A DNA stretch of 64,000 bases, from the NCBI GenBank assembly GCA_944319745.1, contig CALUET010000014.1:62001-126000 (forward strand). Direction: 5' to 3'. This DNA comes from an uncultured Phocaeicola sp. Lineage in GTDB: Bacteria; Bacteroidota; Bacteroidia; Bacteroidales; Bacteroidaceae. Below the pieces are notes generated by a model. That model was not told where the DNA came from. It searched no databases and worked only from the letters and a program-made list of their open reading frames with translations. Shown piece after piece: positions 36,774-46,145 of the stretch (positions are counted from its first letter, which is position 1; every line of letters begins with the position of its first letter). The position numbers and the translations under genes were made by a program.

Positions 36774-37200
36774 CGTATCGTTACATTTTCAACAAGAGCA
36801 GATTATGCACTTCATCCCCAAGACTTCATTTTGAAATCTGAGGGAAAAACATCTTTCAGAAAGAATCTTTCATAACAAAACCATACCTAATTTTACTCTG
36901 GAATGGCCACAGTCTTCACAATTCTTCTCTTTATTATTTGGCGAAGCCAATATCTTATTGCACAGGCAAACAGGACTACTTCCAAAGAAGAATCCTAAAA
37001 ACATTCTTCTCCGCCGGAACGTTTTGCCGACGCCTGCTCAATGGACGTCAGAAAAGCCGCAGGCAATATACAGATACGGGGAACGACAAGATGATCAAAA
37101 TCGAGAAAAGACACTGATTCGAACAGGAGAATGTAAAAAAGGACAAGGCCTTTCCGGAAAAAGCCGGACACATTTATCCAAAAAGAAAGAGAGAAAAAAG
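36774..37200. other. Gene-poor gap between nitroreductase and pgk
   Basis: Most of this 427-base stretch holds no convincing gene. A plus-strand frame (36958-37251) runs through the pgk terminator and is Lys/Arg-rich, and I reject it. On the minus strand a 44-codon frame at 36870-37004 encodes two close cysteine pairs (CLC and CEDC), a zinc-ribbon-like spacing. It has no promoter that I can identify. Confidence 0.4.
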
Positions 37201-37236
37201 AGAAAGCCTCCCGAACATACGATCGGGAGGCTTTCT
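37201..37236 (-). terminator. Terminator of pgk
   Basis: A perfect 14-base stem (AGAAAGCCTCCCGA and complement) with an 8-base loop, 27 bases past the pgk stop. On the minus strand it is followed by a CT-rich tail (CTTTTTTCTCTC). Confidence 0.75.
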
Positions 37237-37263
37237 TGTTTTCTATTATAGAAGAAGGAATAT

Positions 37264-38520
37264 TTATTTATCTCCGCAGATTGCCGCAACACCCGGAAGC
37301 ACTTTTCCTTCGATAGCTTCAAGTAATGCACCACCACCTGTCGAAATATATGAAACCTGATCGGCCATTCCGAACTTATTAATACAAGCAACAGAATCAC
37401 CACCGCCTATCAGAGAGAAAGCACCTTCTTTCGTTGCTTCTGCAATAGCCTCGGCAATCACTCTTGAACCGCCCGTGAAGTTATCCATTTCGAACACGCC
37501 GGCAGGACCGTTCCAAAGGATTGTTTTTGCACCTTTAATGGCAGCTTTAAATGCTTCGCGGGTTTTCGGACCGGCATCCATGCCCATCCATCCGTCAGGA
37601 ATATTCATATTATCGCAAACTTGTGTGTTGGCATCATTCGCAAATCTGTCGGCTGCTATACAATCACTTCCCAATACCAGATTAACTCCTTTAGCTTTTG
37701 CTTTCGCAATGATGTCGAGCGCCAACTGCAATTTATCGTCCTCTACCAATGAATCCCCGATTTTTCCTCCTTGAGCTTTCGCAAAGGTAAAGGCCATTCC
37801 TCCGCAGAGAATCAGGTTATCTACCTTATCCATCAGGTTTTCGATGATACCGATCTTAGTAGAAACTTTCGATCCACCCATGATAGCCGTGAAAGGACGT
37901 TTGATATCTTTCAGCACGTTGTCAACAGCTTTCACTTCTTTTTCCATCAAATATCCCAGCATCTTATGATCGGCATCGAAATAATCGGCGATAACTGCCG
38001 TAGAGGCATGTTTACGATGTGCTGTTCCGAATGCATCCATTACGTAACAATCTGCATAAGACGCCAGCTTTTTAGCAAATTCTTTCTGGCGGGCTTTCAT
38101 TTCTTTTTTAGCATCTTCGTATGCGGGATCTTCCTTCTCTATGCCCACAGGCTTACCTTCTTCTTCCGGATAAAAACGCAGATTTTCCAGCAACAATACC
38201 TCTCCGGCTTTCAAATTTGCCGCAGCGTCGTCAGCTTTTGCGCAGTCGGGAGCAAATTTTACGGGCACGCCCAATGCAGCCGATACTGCATCTACGATCT
38301 GACTCAAAGAGAATTTTGCATTAACTTTCCCTTTGGGTTTTCCCATATGCGACATAATAATCAGTGCTCCCCCGTCAGCCAAAACTTTCTTTAACGTAGG
38401 AAGTGCACCACGTATACGGGTATCGTCTGTAATTTTACCGTTTTCATCCAATGGAACATTGAAATCTACACGAACAATTGCCTTTTTCCCGGCAAAATTG
38501 AATTTGTCAATTGTCATCAT
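37264..38520 (-). CDS. pgk: Phosphoglycerate kinase
   Basis: 418 residues, standard length. It transfers the acyl phosphate of 1,3-bisphosphoglycerate to ADP in glycolysis. The N-terminal signature [19 protein letters not shown] is intact, with [11 protein letters not shown], the middle [24 protein letters not shown] and the C-terminal nucleotide loop [16 protein letters not shown]. The codon choice is that of a highly expressed gene. It is a single-gene unit with its own promoter and terminator. Confidence 0.98.
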   Translation of the reverse strand: MMTIDKFNFAGKKAIVRVDFNVPLDENGKITDDTRIRGALPTLKKVLADGGALIIMSHMGKPKGKVNAKFSLSQIVDAVSAALGVPVKFAPDCAKADDAAANLKAGEVLLLENLRFYPEEEGKPVGIEKEDPAYEDAKKEMKARQKEFAKKLASYADCYVMDAFGTAHRKHASTAVIADYFDADHKMLGYLMEKEVKAVDNVLKDIKRPFTAIMGGSKVSTKIGIIENLMDKVDNLILCGGMAFTFAKAQGGKIGDSLVEDDKLQLALDIIAKAKAKGVNLVLGSDCIAADRFANDANTQVCDNMNIPDGWMGMDAGPKTREAFKAAIKGAKTILWNGPAGVFEMDNFTGGSRVIAEAIAEATKEGAFSLIGGGDSVACINKFGMADQVSYISTGGGALLEAIEGKVLPGVAAICGDK

Positions 38521-38575
38521 AATATTTGAATTTTATATTTAAATATATCCTTGTTTCAATCTTAACGATGCAGCG

Positions 38576-38609
38576 CAAAGTTAAGAAAAAAATCAAACCG
38601 CTAAACAAA
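38576..38609 (-). promoter_or_regulatory. Predicted promoter for pgk
   Basis: On the minus strand TTTG (38606-38609) is followed after 22 bases by TAACTTTG (38576-38583). This is one of the few cases here where both the -33 and the -7 element are recognisable. The ATG lies 55 bases downstream of the box. Confidence 0.6.
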
Positions 38610-38726
38610 CGACGTTATTATTTTCTAAACTCCTGTTATTAAATCATAACAAGGACTTCGGCACGTTCCTCAAAAGCCGAGGTTATTTTTCATAAAACGT
38701 CTCCGTCTTATCTCTCAAAAAACACA

Positions 38727-38734
38727 TATCTTTG
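38727..38734 (+). promoter_or_regulatory. Predicted -7 box for the MATE gene
   Basis: TATCTTTG, 32 bases before the ATG at 38767. Confidence 0.55.
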
Positions 38735-38766
38735 CAAAATTATTTCCCATACACAATTTCAAATAT

Positions 38767-40089
38767 ATGTACACGAATAAAGAAATATGGAATATAACCT
38801 ACCCCATATTCCTGGGGCTTCTTGCACAAAACATCATTAATGTGACAGACACAGCGTTTTTGGGGCATTTAAGCGAGGTGGCTTTAGGCGCATCAGCCAT
38901 GGGCGGATTACTGTACATCTGCATATATACGGTTGCATTCGGCTTCAGCATTGGTTCACAAATATTAATTGCACGAAGAAATGGCGAAGGCAATTTCCAT
39001 GCAATCGGCCCAATCATGTGGCAGGGCAGCGCATTCAGTTTTACAATGGCCGTGTTGTTTTTAATAACAATGTACGTCAGTGCAGCTCCTTTTATTCGGC
39101 TGTTAATTACATCCGACACGATCTTCGAAGCCACTTATGAGTTTTTCAGATGGCGGATCTGGGGATTTTTGTTTGCGTTTGTCAACGTCATGTTCCGCGC
39201 CCTCTACATTGGTATCACCAAAACAAAAGTCCTCACCGCAAATGCCATCGTCATGGCTTTGGTAAACGTGTTCTTGGATTACGCAATGATCTTCGGGAAA
39301 TGCGGATTTCCCGAGCTTGGCATTCGCGGAGCAGCGCTGGCTTCCGTCATAGCCGAGGCATCGTCTCTTCTGTTCTTCATCGTCTTTACATACTACAAAG
39401 TCGATCGAAAGAAATACGGACTGAATCGTTTCGGACGATTCGACCTGAAGATGGTCGGACGCATCCTGCGCATTTCAAACTTTACAATGATACAATACTT
39501 CTTGTCCATGGCCATCTGGTTTGTCTTTTTTATGGCCATTGAGCGGTTAGGAGAACGGCAATTGGCCATAGCCAACATCGTGCGTAGCGTATATGTCGTA
39601 TTGTTCATTCCGGTACAAGCGCTTGCTACCACGGCAAATACCCTTGTCAGCAACCTGATCGGTTCGGGAGGTACCTCAAAAGTCATGCAGCTTCTAAACA
39701 AAATGGCGCGTATTTCATTTCTTATCATGCTCGTCTTTGTCGCACTCTGTCTGCTTTTTCCGCATACGATTCTTTCGGTCTATACATACGAGACGGCATT
39801 GTTGCAAGACTCGGTATCCGCGCTTTATGTCGTTTGCATGGCAATGTTGCTCGCCTCCGTCGCCAACATTTATTTCAACGGCATATCCGGTACGGGGAAT
39901 ACACAGGCAGCCCTTGCCCTGGAGATCGGCACCCAAGTGTTCTACACCCTCTACATTATCATCGTAGGAATGATACTTCAGGCGCCGGTCGACGTATGCT
40001 TTACCACAGAAATTATTTATTATGCCCTGATGTTTACATTTAGTTTTATCTACTTGAAAAAAGCAAAATGGCAAAACAAAAAGATTTGA
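38767..40089 (+). CDS. MATE family efflux transporter
   Basis: 440 residues with about twelve membrane helices in two related halves, an inner-membrane cation-driven multidrug exporter of the NorM/DinF type. The first half begins TYPIFLGLLAQNIINVTDTA, a typical MATE start, and includes ALGASAMGGLLYICIYTVAFG and IGSQILIARRNGEGN. The second half repeats the pattern with IPVQALATTANTLVSNLIGSG. Coupling ion and substrate cannot be read from sequence. It is preceded by its own promoter and followed 67 bases later by ffh. Confidence 0.94.
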   Translation: MYTNKEIWNITYPIFLGLLAQNIINVTDTAFLGHLSEVALGASAMGGLLYICIYTVAFGFSIGSQILIARRNGEGNFHAIGPIMWQGSAFSFTMAVLFLITMYVSAAPFIRLLITSDTIFEATYEFFRWRIWGFLFAFVNVMFRALYIGITKTKVLTANAIVMALVNVFLDYAMIFGKCGFPELGIRGAALASVIAEASSLLFFIVFTYYKVDRKKYGLNRFGRFDLKMVGRILRISNFTMIQYFLSMAIWFVFFMAIERLGERQLAIANIVRSVYVVLFIPVQALATTANTLVSNLIGSGGTSKVMQLLNKMARISFLIMLVFVALCLLFPHTILSVYTYETALLQDSVSALYVVCMAMLLASVANIYFNGISGTGNTQAALALEIGTQVFYTLYIIIVGMILQAPVDVCFTTEIIYYALMFTFSFIYLKKAKWQNKKI

Positions 40090-40107
40090 TGAATACATTT
40101 TTTTCCG

Positions 40108-40115
40108 TATTTTTG
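40108..40115 (+). promoter_or_regulatory. Predicted -7 box for ffh
   Basis: TATTTTTG matches TAnnTTTG, 41 bases before the ffh ATG. Confidence 0.5.
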
Positions 40116-40156
40116 CAGCTCGTTGAGAAAGAATTTATTAAGATATACCAATTTAT

Positions 40157-41482
40157 ATGTTCGACAATTTAAGTGAAAGACTGGAACGGTCGTTTAAAAT
40201 ATTGAAAGGTGAAGGAAAAATCACCGAAATCAATGTGGCCGAAACCCTAAAAGATGTTCGCCGCGCATTATTAGATGCCGATGTCAATTATAAAGTTGCC
40301 AAGAGTTTTACGGATACCGTCAAGGAAAAGGCTTTGGGACAAAACGTTCTGACAGCCGTAAAACCCAGCCAATTAATGATAAAGATCGTGCACGATGAGC
40401 TGGCCGCGCTGATGGGTGGAGACACGGCTGAAATAGAATTAAAAAATCATCCCGCCGTCATTTTGATGTCGGGCCTGCAAGGTTCGGGTAAGACCACGTT
40501 TTCCGGCAAGCTGGCCCGCATGCTTAAAACGAAAAAGAACCGTAAGCCGCTGCTGGTAGCCTGCGACGTTTACCGCCCGGCGGCCATTGAACAGTTGAAA
40601 GTGCTGGGAGAGCAAATTGAGGTTCCCGTATACAGTGAAACGGAAAGCAAAGATCCTGTACAAATAGCATTGAATGCCATTCAAGAAGCCAAGGCCAAAG
40701 GATACGATGTAGTTATCGTCGATACGGCCGGCCGACTGGCCATTGATGAAGAGATGATGAATGAAATCGAATCAATCAAAAAGGCCGTAAACCCTGACGA
40801 AACCTTATTTGTTGTAGATTCCATGACGGGACAGGATGCGGTAAATACCGCAAAAGAATTTAACGAGCGCCTGGATTTCAGCGGAGTCGTACTGACAAAA
40901 CTCGATGGAGATACGCGCGGTGGTGCGGCTCTTTCCATACGTACAGTGGTAAACAAGCCCATCAAATTTATAGGAACCGGAGAAAAACTGGATGCAATCG
41001 ACCAGTTCCATCCGAGCCGAATGGCAGATCGTATCCTGGGAATGGGCGACATCGTGTCATTGGTTGAGCGCGCTCAAGAACAATATAACGAGGAAGAAGC
41101 CAAACGACTGCAAAAGAAGATACAAAAGAACCAGTTTGACTTCAACGATTTCCTCACCCAAATTCATCAAATAAAGAAAATGGGTAACCTGAAGGAGCTG
41201 GCCTCCATGATTCCCGGCGTAGGGAAAATGATTAAAGACATCGATATTGACGACAATGCATTTAAAAGTATCGAAGCAATCATCTACTCCATGACGCCCG
41301 AAGAACGCACCCGGCCGGAAATATTAAACGGAAGCCGGCGCACACGGATTGCAAAAGGCAGCGGAACATCTATCCAGGAAGTAAACCGTTTGCTGAAGCA
41401 ATTCGACTCAACACGCAAGATGATGAAATCCATTACCGGAAACAAAATGGCCGGAGTCATGCAACGAATGAAACGAAACTAA
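40157..41482 (+). CDS. ffh: Signal recognition particle protein Ffh
   Basis: 441 residues. It binds 4.5S RNA and the signal peptides of nascent chains and delivers ribosomes to FtsY. The N domain is followed by the GTPase G domain: P-loop [16 protein letters not shown] near 110, [28 protein letters not shown] and [15 protein letters not shown]. The methionine-rich M domain at the C-terminus ([20 protein letters not shown]) carries the RNA- and signal-binding region. It has its own promoter and a clear terminator. Confidence 0.98.
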   Translation: MFDNLSERLERSFKILKGEGKITEINVAETLKDVRRALLDADVNYKVAKSFTDTVKEKALGQNVLTAVKPSQLMIKIVHDELAALMGGDTAEIELKNHPAVILMSGLQGSGKTTFSGKLARMLKTKKNRKPLLVACDVYRPAAIEQLKVLGEQIEVPVYSETESKDPVQIALNAIQEAKAKGYDVVIVDTAGRLAIDEEMMNEIESIKKAVNPDETLFVVDSMTGQDAVNTAKEFNERLDFSGVVLTKLDGDTRGGAALSIRTVVNKPIKFIGTGEKLDAIDQFHPSRMADRILGMGDIVSLVERAQEQYNEEEAKRLQKKIQKNQFDFNDFLTQIHQIKKMGNLKELASMIPGVGKMIKDIDIDDNAFKSIEAIIYSMTPEERTRPEILNGSRRTRIAKGSGTSIQEVNRLLKQFDSTRKMMKSITGNKMAGVMQRMKRN

Positions 41483-41496
41483 CCAAAGATAAGGAG

Positions 41497-41527
41497 AAAA
41501 GGAAACAGCATTGCTCTGTTTCCTTTT
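41497..41527 (+). terminator. Terminator of ffh
   Basis: A 12-base perfect stem (AAAAGGAAACAG and complement) with a 7-base loop, followed by TCTTTTC, 14 bases past the ffh stop. Confidence 0.75.
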
Positions 41528-41606
41528 TCTTTTCATCGGCCAGACATTACCATAGTTTCGGAAAAACATTGCGATTCATTAAAAAAAGAACCCTCAACGT
41601 ATTTAC

Positions 41607-42269
41607 ATGAAAAAACTCATCATATTCGATTTAGACGGAACATTGCTTAATACCATTGCCGATCTTGCCGCTGCCACAAACCAGGCTTTAAGTTATTACG
41701 GCTACCCTGAACATACAGAAGATGCTTATCGTTTTTTCGTAGGAAACGGAATCAACAAACTGTTTGAGCGCGCACTACCGGAAAAAGAACGCAACGAAAG
41801 TAACATTTTGAAAATACGTTCCAGATTTATCCCGTATTATAATGAACACAACGCCGATTTAAGTCGCCCGTACCCGGGCATTACAACCGTGATCGAACAA
41901 CTGCAAAATGCAGGAAAGCTGCTGGCCGTTGCGTCAAACAAATACCAGGAAGCCACCACAAAACTGGTACATTTATATTTTCCACAAATACGTTTTGCAA
42001 AAATTCTCGGCCAACGTGAGAATATTCCTCCCAAGCCGGATCCGCAAATTCTGTTTGAAATATTAAACGACACCGGCACAGAAAAAGAAAACACCCTGTA
42101 CGTGGGAGATTCTTGCGTAGACATGCAAACCGGAATAAACGCAGGCGTCGCAACATGCGGTGCGAGCTGGGGATTCAGGCCCCGAAAAGAACTGGAAGAC
42201 TATCAACCGGAATTTATTGCAGACAGTGCGGAAGATCTTTTAAGATACCTGGATCTTCCCGCCAAATAA
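41607..42269 (+). CDS. HAD hydrolase, phosphoglycolate phosphatase-like
   Basis: 220 residues. The catalytic motif IFDLDGTLLNT at residues 5-15, cap-region GNGINKLFERAL, motif II AVASNKYQ, and motif III/IV in PPKPDPQILFEIL and YVGDSCVDMQTGINAG fit the Gph/PGPase group of HAD phosphatases. Phosphoglycolate salvage is the typical role, but pyrophosphatase and nucleotidase activities are known in close relatives, so I leave the symbol empty. It is a stand-alone gene between two hairpins. Confidence 0.88.
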   Translation: MKKLIIFDLDGTLLNTIADLAAATNQALSYYGYPEHTEDAYRFFVGNGINKLFERALPEKERNESNILKIRSRFIPYYNEHNADLSRPYPGITTVIEQLQNAGKLLAVASNKYQEATTKLVHLYFPQIRFAKILGQRENIPPKPDPQILFEILNDTGTEKENTLYVGDSCVDMQTGINAGVATCGASWGFRPRKELEDYQPEFIADSAEDLLRYLDLPAK

Positions 42270-42355
42270 AACCAGACTTTTTAGAGAAAAATCCGGACGT
42301 TTTCACACAAGCACCGCATTGTTTTCATTACGAGCATCCGTTTCTTATATTTTAT

Positions 42356-42392
42356 TAACAGGTTGCCATGCAGGAAAAGCCGCGGCCTGTTA
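42356..42392 (+). terminator. Possible terminator after the HAD gene
   Basis: TAACAGG pairs with CCTGTTA, followed at once by TTTTTC. The stem is short (7 bases) and the loop is 23 bases, so the call is moderate. Confidence 0.5.
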
Positions 42393-42438
42393 TTTTTCAT
42401 AATGAAAATATATAGGAAAACCATTAAAACAAATTCGA

Positions 42439-43194
42439 ATGAAGATCAAAAAGATTTTTTACTCAAAGAGTATTTTTTTATTCACTTTAACCGTCGTATC
42501 CATATTATCGTCGTGTTCTAATGATGATAAATACTTTTATTATCCGTATTATTCCCCCAGCGCTCTTGTCACAATCAAGAATACAACAGAAAATACATGC
42601 TATTTTCAGCTGGACGACAACACGACGTTATTGCCCGTAAATATCAGGAAACCCCTTTACGAAAAACCGGAAATCAGGGCATTCGTCAACTACGAATATT
42701 CGGACGAACCCAGCGGAATCTACGATGAGTCCGTATATGTCAACTGGATAGACACGATTCTAACGAAACCCATTGCCCCGAATCTGGGAGAAGATAACCT
42801 TTCTGTTTACGGAAACGATCCGGTAGAAATCGTAAAAGACTGGGTAACTCTTGTAGAAGACGGCTATCTCACGCTACTGTTTGAGACGTACTGGGGAAAC
42901 AACAATACGTATCATTTCGTAAACCTGGTGCCTACGGAGAATCCGGAGAACCCGTACGAACTGCGGTTCTGCCACAATGCTTACGGCGATACAAAGGGAA
43001 TGCCCGGACAGGGAATCGTAGCATTCGACTTAAACTCCTTGCCCGATACAAACGGGGAAACAGTAAAACTTAAATTAATCTGGGAATCTTTCAGCGGAGA
43101 AAAATCCACCGAATTCGATTATTGTACCCGTCAGACCACAGTCAGCATGCAGCCGGGAACGACATCCGTACGAAGCGTTCTACCCCTAAAATAA
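42439..43194 (+). CDS. NigD-like lipoprotein
   Basis: 251 residues. The lipoprotein signal ends ILSSC (Cys26). The remainder fits the NigD-like family of Bacteroidota: a first beta domain (about 45-130, ALVTIKNTTENTCYFQLDDN) and a second with the typical VNLVPTENPENPYELRFCHN segment and a closing YCTRQT strand. NigD was named from a bacteriocin region in a Bacteroides species, but most members stand alone and their job is unknown. No toxin gene is seen next to it. It ends in a clear terminator. The tail beyond the last strand (SMQPGTTSVRSVLPLK) is unstructured. Confidence 0.8.
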   Translation: MKIKKIFYSKSIFLFTLTVVSILSSCSNDDKYFYYPYYSPSALVTIKNTTENTCYFQLDDNTTLLPVNIRKPLYEKPEIRAFVNYEYSDEPSGIYDESVYVNWIDTILTKPIAPNLGEDNLSVYGNDPVEIVKDWVTLVEDGYLTLLFETYWGNNNTYHFVNLVPTENPENPYELRFCHNAYGDTKGMPGQGIVAFDLNSLPDTNGETVKLKLIWESFSGEKSTEFDYCTRQTTVSMQPGTTSVRSVLPLK

Positions 43195-43236
43195 CCTCTA
43201 TCGGATATCTCCCTCGACAGTTTTTTACATAAACAG

Positions 43237-43271
43237 TAAGGCGCTGAAAGAATTATATCTTCAGCGCCTTA
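43237..43271. terminator. Bidirectional terminator before the tRNAs
   Basis: A perfect 12-base stem (TAAGGCGCTGAA and complement) with an 11-base loop, between the lipoprotein gene and the convergent tRNA pair. It can serve both directions. Confidence 0.75.
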
Positions 43272-43296
43272 TCATTTCTTCCCATTCTTTATTTTG

Positions 43297-43370
43297 TAGC
43301 GGGAACCGGGATTGAACCGGTGACCTCATGATTATGAATCATGCGCTCTAACCAGCTGAGCTATCCCGCC
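43297..43370 (-). tRNA. tRNA with CAT anticodon (probably elongator Met)
   Basis: 74 bases, full cloverleaf: acceptor GGCGGGA/TCCCGCT, D arm GCTC...GAGC, anticodon stem CATGA/TCATG with loop TTCATAA, T arm ACCGG/CCGGT around TTCAATC. The anticodon CAT fits elongator Met; a lysidine-modified Ile tRNA has the same gene anticodon and cannot be excluded. Pair 1-72 is G-U; CCA is not encoded. It is the downstream copy of an identical pair. Confidence 0.93.
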
Positions 43371-43433
43371 ATATATTTTTCCAAAAAACCGCCGGGCGTG
43401 GAAGCCACCCAACGGCAAAAACTTTTCAATATG

Positions 43434-43507
43434 TAGCGGGAACCGGGATTGAACCGGTGACCTCATGATTATGAATCATGCGCTCTAACCAGCTGAGCTA
43501 TCCCGCC
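43434..43507 (-). tRNA. tRNA with CAT anticodon, identical first copy
   Basis: 74 bases, identical over its whole length to the copy at 43297-43370, from which it is separated by 63 bases. A TACCTTTG -7 box lies 20 bases upstream (43528-43535, minus strand) and would drive both. The spacer contains a short GC-rich hairpin (around 43390-43416) that may help processing. Confidence 0.93.
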
Positions 43508-43774
43508 ATTCATCTGAACAGCGGGTGCAAAGGTAATTTTTCTTTTTGACATATACAACAATCCCGCCCGTTTTTCCTTGATATTTTTTATCATCTTTTC
43601 ATTGAAACAATTCCATGTTTTCCGTAAAAGTCCGTCATAAAAAAACAGTTTCCCCGCGAAAGGGGAAAACAAACAATAAAAAACATTTTTGAAAATATAT
43701 GCTATATTATTATGCCATAAGCAAAAAAATACTTTAATTTGCCCCTGTTAGTCAACAACAAAACAACAATCACT

Positions 43775-44155
43775 ATGAAAAAGAAAATCCGCATGGAATA
43801 TTTGCTAAAGCCATCTTCGGGGAATATACTATGGAATGTTATCAGTACTCCCTCCGGCCTTCAACGATGGTTTGCAGACAGCGTAACACAATCCGACAAG
43901 ATCTTTACATTCAAGTGGGGGAAACAAGAAACAAGAGATGCCGAAGTTATCAACTACCGAGGCGATTCTTTCATCCGTTTTCACTGGACAGACGATAACA
44001 CAAAAAACTATTTTGAACTGAAAATACAGTATAACGAACTGACAAACGACCTTTTACTTGAAATAACCGACTTCGCCGACCAAGGAGAAGAAGAAGATAC
44101 AATTAACCTTTGGAACTCACAAATAGAAAATTTACGGCGGGTTTGCGGCGTATAA
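43775..44155 (+). CDS. START-like domain protein
   Basis: 126 residues from ATG 43775 (MKKKIRMEYLLKPSSGNILW). The frame is open 12 codons upstream, but that part reads through the promoter-like TTTAATTTG region and is not typical. The sequence follows the SRPBCC/START-like pattern: an N-terminal helix (LKPSSGNILWNVISTPSGLQ), WFAD, a run of beta strands (FTFKWGKQETRDAEVINY) and a long C-terminal helix (NLWNSQIENLRRVCGV). Such small proteins hold hydrophobic ligands; the ligand is unknown. It lies 79 bases before the LptF/G permease. Confidence 0.85.
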   Translation: MKKKIRMEYLLKPSSGNILWNVISTPSGLQRWFADSVTQSDKIFTFKWGKQETRDAEVINYRGDSFIRFHWTDDNTKNYFELKIQYNELTNDLLLEITDFADQGEEEDTINLWNSQIENLRRVCGV

Positions 44156-44212
44156 TTCTTTAAAAATATACAAAATATCGCTTCTCCTCTCTGTTTTTAT
44201 GCTATTTTTGCA

Positions 44213-44220
44213 CCTTGATA
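44213..44220 (+). promoter_or_regulatory. Predicted -7 box for the LptF/G-ribBA run
   Basis: TATTTTTG matches TAnnTTTG, 14 bases before the ATG at 44235. It rules out the earlier in-frame ATG at 44199 and implies a very short leader. Confidence 0.5.
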
Positions 44221-44234
44221 ACGAGAGAAAAAGC

Positions 44235-46133
44235 ATGACGTTACGCATAAAGAAACTGGATATATTCGTATTGAAGAGTTTTTTATTACTCTTTGCCGGA
44301 ACGTTCTTTATATGTCTTTTTATCTTCATGATGCAATTCTTATGGAGATATGTAGACGAACTTGTAGGAAAAGGATTGGAAATAAAGGTTCTGGCACAAT
44401 TCTTCTTTTACTCCGGACTTACCCTTATTCCCCTTTCACTCCCGTTGGCTATTCTGCTTGCCGCCCTGATGACTTTCGGAAATTTTGGCGAACGTTACGA
44501 ATTACTGGCCATGAAAGCCGCAGGTATTCCGCTGATACGCATCATGTATCCCGTAATCTTTTTCTGCATTTTTTTAGGAGCCACATCTTTCTTTTTCCAA
44601 AACATCATCGGACCGAAAGCCCAAAAACAACTGTGGACACTACTGGTTTCCATGAAACAGAAATCCCCGGAAGTAGACATTCCCGAAGGTGTTTTTTACA
44701 GCGATATCGAAGGATATAACATTTACGTGAAGAAAAAAGATCGGGAGACCGGCTTGCTAAAAGATGTTTTAATCTATAATTTTTCAGACGGATTCGAGAA
44801 TGCACACATCATTTGGGCAAACGAAGGGAAACTTGAGCTGACGGCAGACAAGAAATATCTATATCTTCACCTGTATAACGGCGAACAATTCGAGAACTTA
44901 AAGTCGCAAGCCACCATATCACGCAACATTCCTTACCGCAGAGAAAGCTTTAAAGAGAAACATTCCCTCATAGAATTTGACTCGGAATTTAACATGGTCG
45001 ACGGTGACTTTCTGGATCGTCGTTCTGATATCAAGAACATGAAAGAAATATCGAAAGCCGTCGATTCACTCGTAATACATGCAGACAGTGCGGGACGGGC
45101 CATGTTTAAAGACATCAAAAAAAACACTTATCCTACCGTAACACTTTCAACGTCCGATTCAATCAAGATAAAAAAAGAACATCTTTCCACCGTCAATACA
45201 GACAGTATATACCAGTCGATGACCTCTTCCGAGAAATTAAAAATGCTGTCAACGGCCGTTGCACGCGTAAATTCTCTGCAATCTGATTGGGGAATACGCA
45301 GTTTCGTCACACGGGATACCGACGAAAACATCCGCAATCACTTATCCGATTGGCATAAAAAGATTACACTCTCACTGGCGTGCATCATATTCTTTTTCAT
45401 CGGAGCCCCCTTGGGAGCCATCATCCGAAAAGGAGGATTGGGTATGCCCGTCGTGATGTCTGTACTAATTTTCGTCTTCTATTACATCATAGATTCGGGA
45501 GCTACACGCGTAGCGCGAAGCGGAGAAATGAACATTGTCCTCGGCACTTGGGTAAGTACCATCGTTCTTACTCCGATAGGAATCTTTTTCACCTACAAAT
45601 CGAACAAGGACTCTGTGGTATTCAATATCGATGTATATCTTTCTTTTATCCAAAAAGTTCTTGGGATACGCCAGGAAAGACATCTATTGAAAAAGGAAGT
45701 TATCATCCATACTCCGCGGTATAATGAGATTGCAGCCGAAATGAACGAGATCAACGAAACTTGCAATGAGTATCTTCAAACGCATCGTTTGGCGAAACTT
45801 CCCAATTACTTTAAGATATTCACCAACTACAAACACGACGACATTATAGCCGACCTCAGTAAAAAGCTCGAGGCTGTCATTGAAGAACTTTCAAACACTG
45901 ATGACCTCGTGCTACTGAGTTTTTTAAATAAATACCCGTTCTTATCTACCAAAGCCCACAAAAGTATATTCACAAACCGATGGTTAAATATGCTCTTAGG
46001 CGTAATCATTCCGGCAGGAATTCTCATTTACCTTAACATCTGGAGGTATCGTTTACGATTGGATAAGGACTTAAAAACAATTATCAAGACCAATAACGAG
46101 ATACAAGAACGTATTAAAAATCACATTTCATAA
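44235..46133 (+). CDS. LptF/LptG (YjgP/YjgQ) family LPS export permease
   Basis: 632 residues. Three membrane helices at the N-terminus (from FVLKSFLLLFAGTFFICLFI) carry the conserved FMMQFLWRYVDELVGKGL and MKAAGIPLIRIMYP. A periplasmic beta-jellyroll (about 125-360) follows, then three more helices (IIFFFIGAPLGAIIRKGGLG, VFYYIIDSGATRVA). This is the LptB2FG inner-membrane subunit architecture for moving LPS toward LptA and LptD. After the sixth helix there is an unusual extra region of about 180 residues with one more membrane helix near 595 (MLLGVIIPAGILIYLNIW). F and G cannot be distinguished here. ribBA begins 12 bases later. Confidence 0.9.
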   Translation: MTLRIKKLDIFVLKSFLLLFAGTFFICLFIFMMQFLWRYVDELVGKGLEIKVLAQFFFYSGLTLIPLSLPLAILLAALMTFGNFGERYELLAMKAAGIPLIRIMYPVIFFCIFLGATSFFFQNIIGPKAQKQLWTLLVSMKQKSPEVDIPEGVFYSDIEGYNIYVKKKDRETGLLKDVLIYNFSDGFENAHIIWANEGKLELTADKKYLYLHLYNGEQFENLKSQATISRNIPYRRESFKEKHSLIEFDSEFNMVDGDFLDRRSDIKNMKEISKAVDSLVIHADSAGRAMFKDIKKNTYPTVTLSTSDSIKIKKEHLSTVNTDSIYQSMTSSEKLKMLSTAVARVNSLQSDWGIRSFVTRDTDENIRNHLSDWHKKITLSLACIIFFFIGAPLGAIIRKGGLGMPVVMSVLIFVFYYIIDSGATRVARSGEMNIVLGTWVSTIVLTPIGIFFTYKSNKDSVVFNIDVYLSFIQKVLGIRQERHLLKKEVIIHTPRYNEIAAEMNEINETCNEYLQTHRLAKLPNYFKIFTNYKHDDIIADLSKKLEAVIEELSNTDDLVLLSFLNKYPFLSTKAHKSIFTNRWLNMLLGVIIPAGILIYLNIWRYRLRLDKDLKTIIKTNNEIQERIKNHIS

Positions 46134-46145
46134 GGAAAAGTCACT

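Noticed and set aside
36958-37251. 97-codon plus-strand frame
   Set aside because: It is Lys/Arg-rich, runs through the pgk terminator and has no promoter.
43469-43672. 67-codon minus-strand frame
   Set aside because: Its C-terminal residues GGIAQLVRAHDS are a translated tRNA; this is a known shadow pattern.
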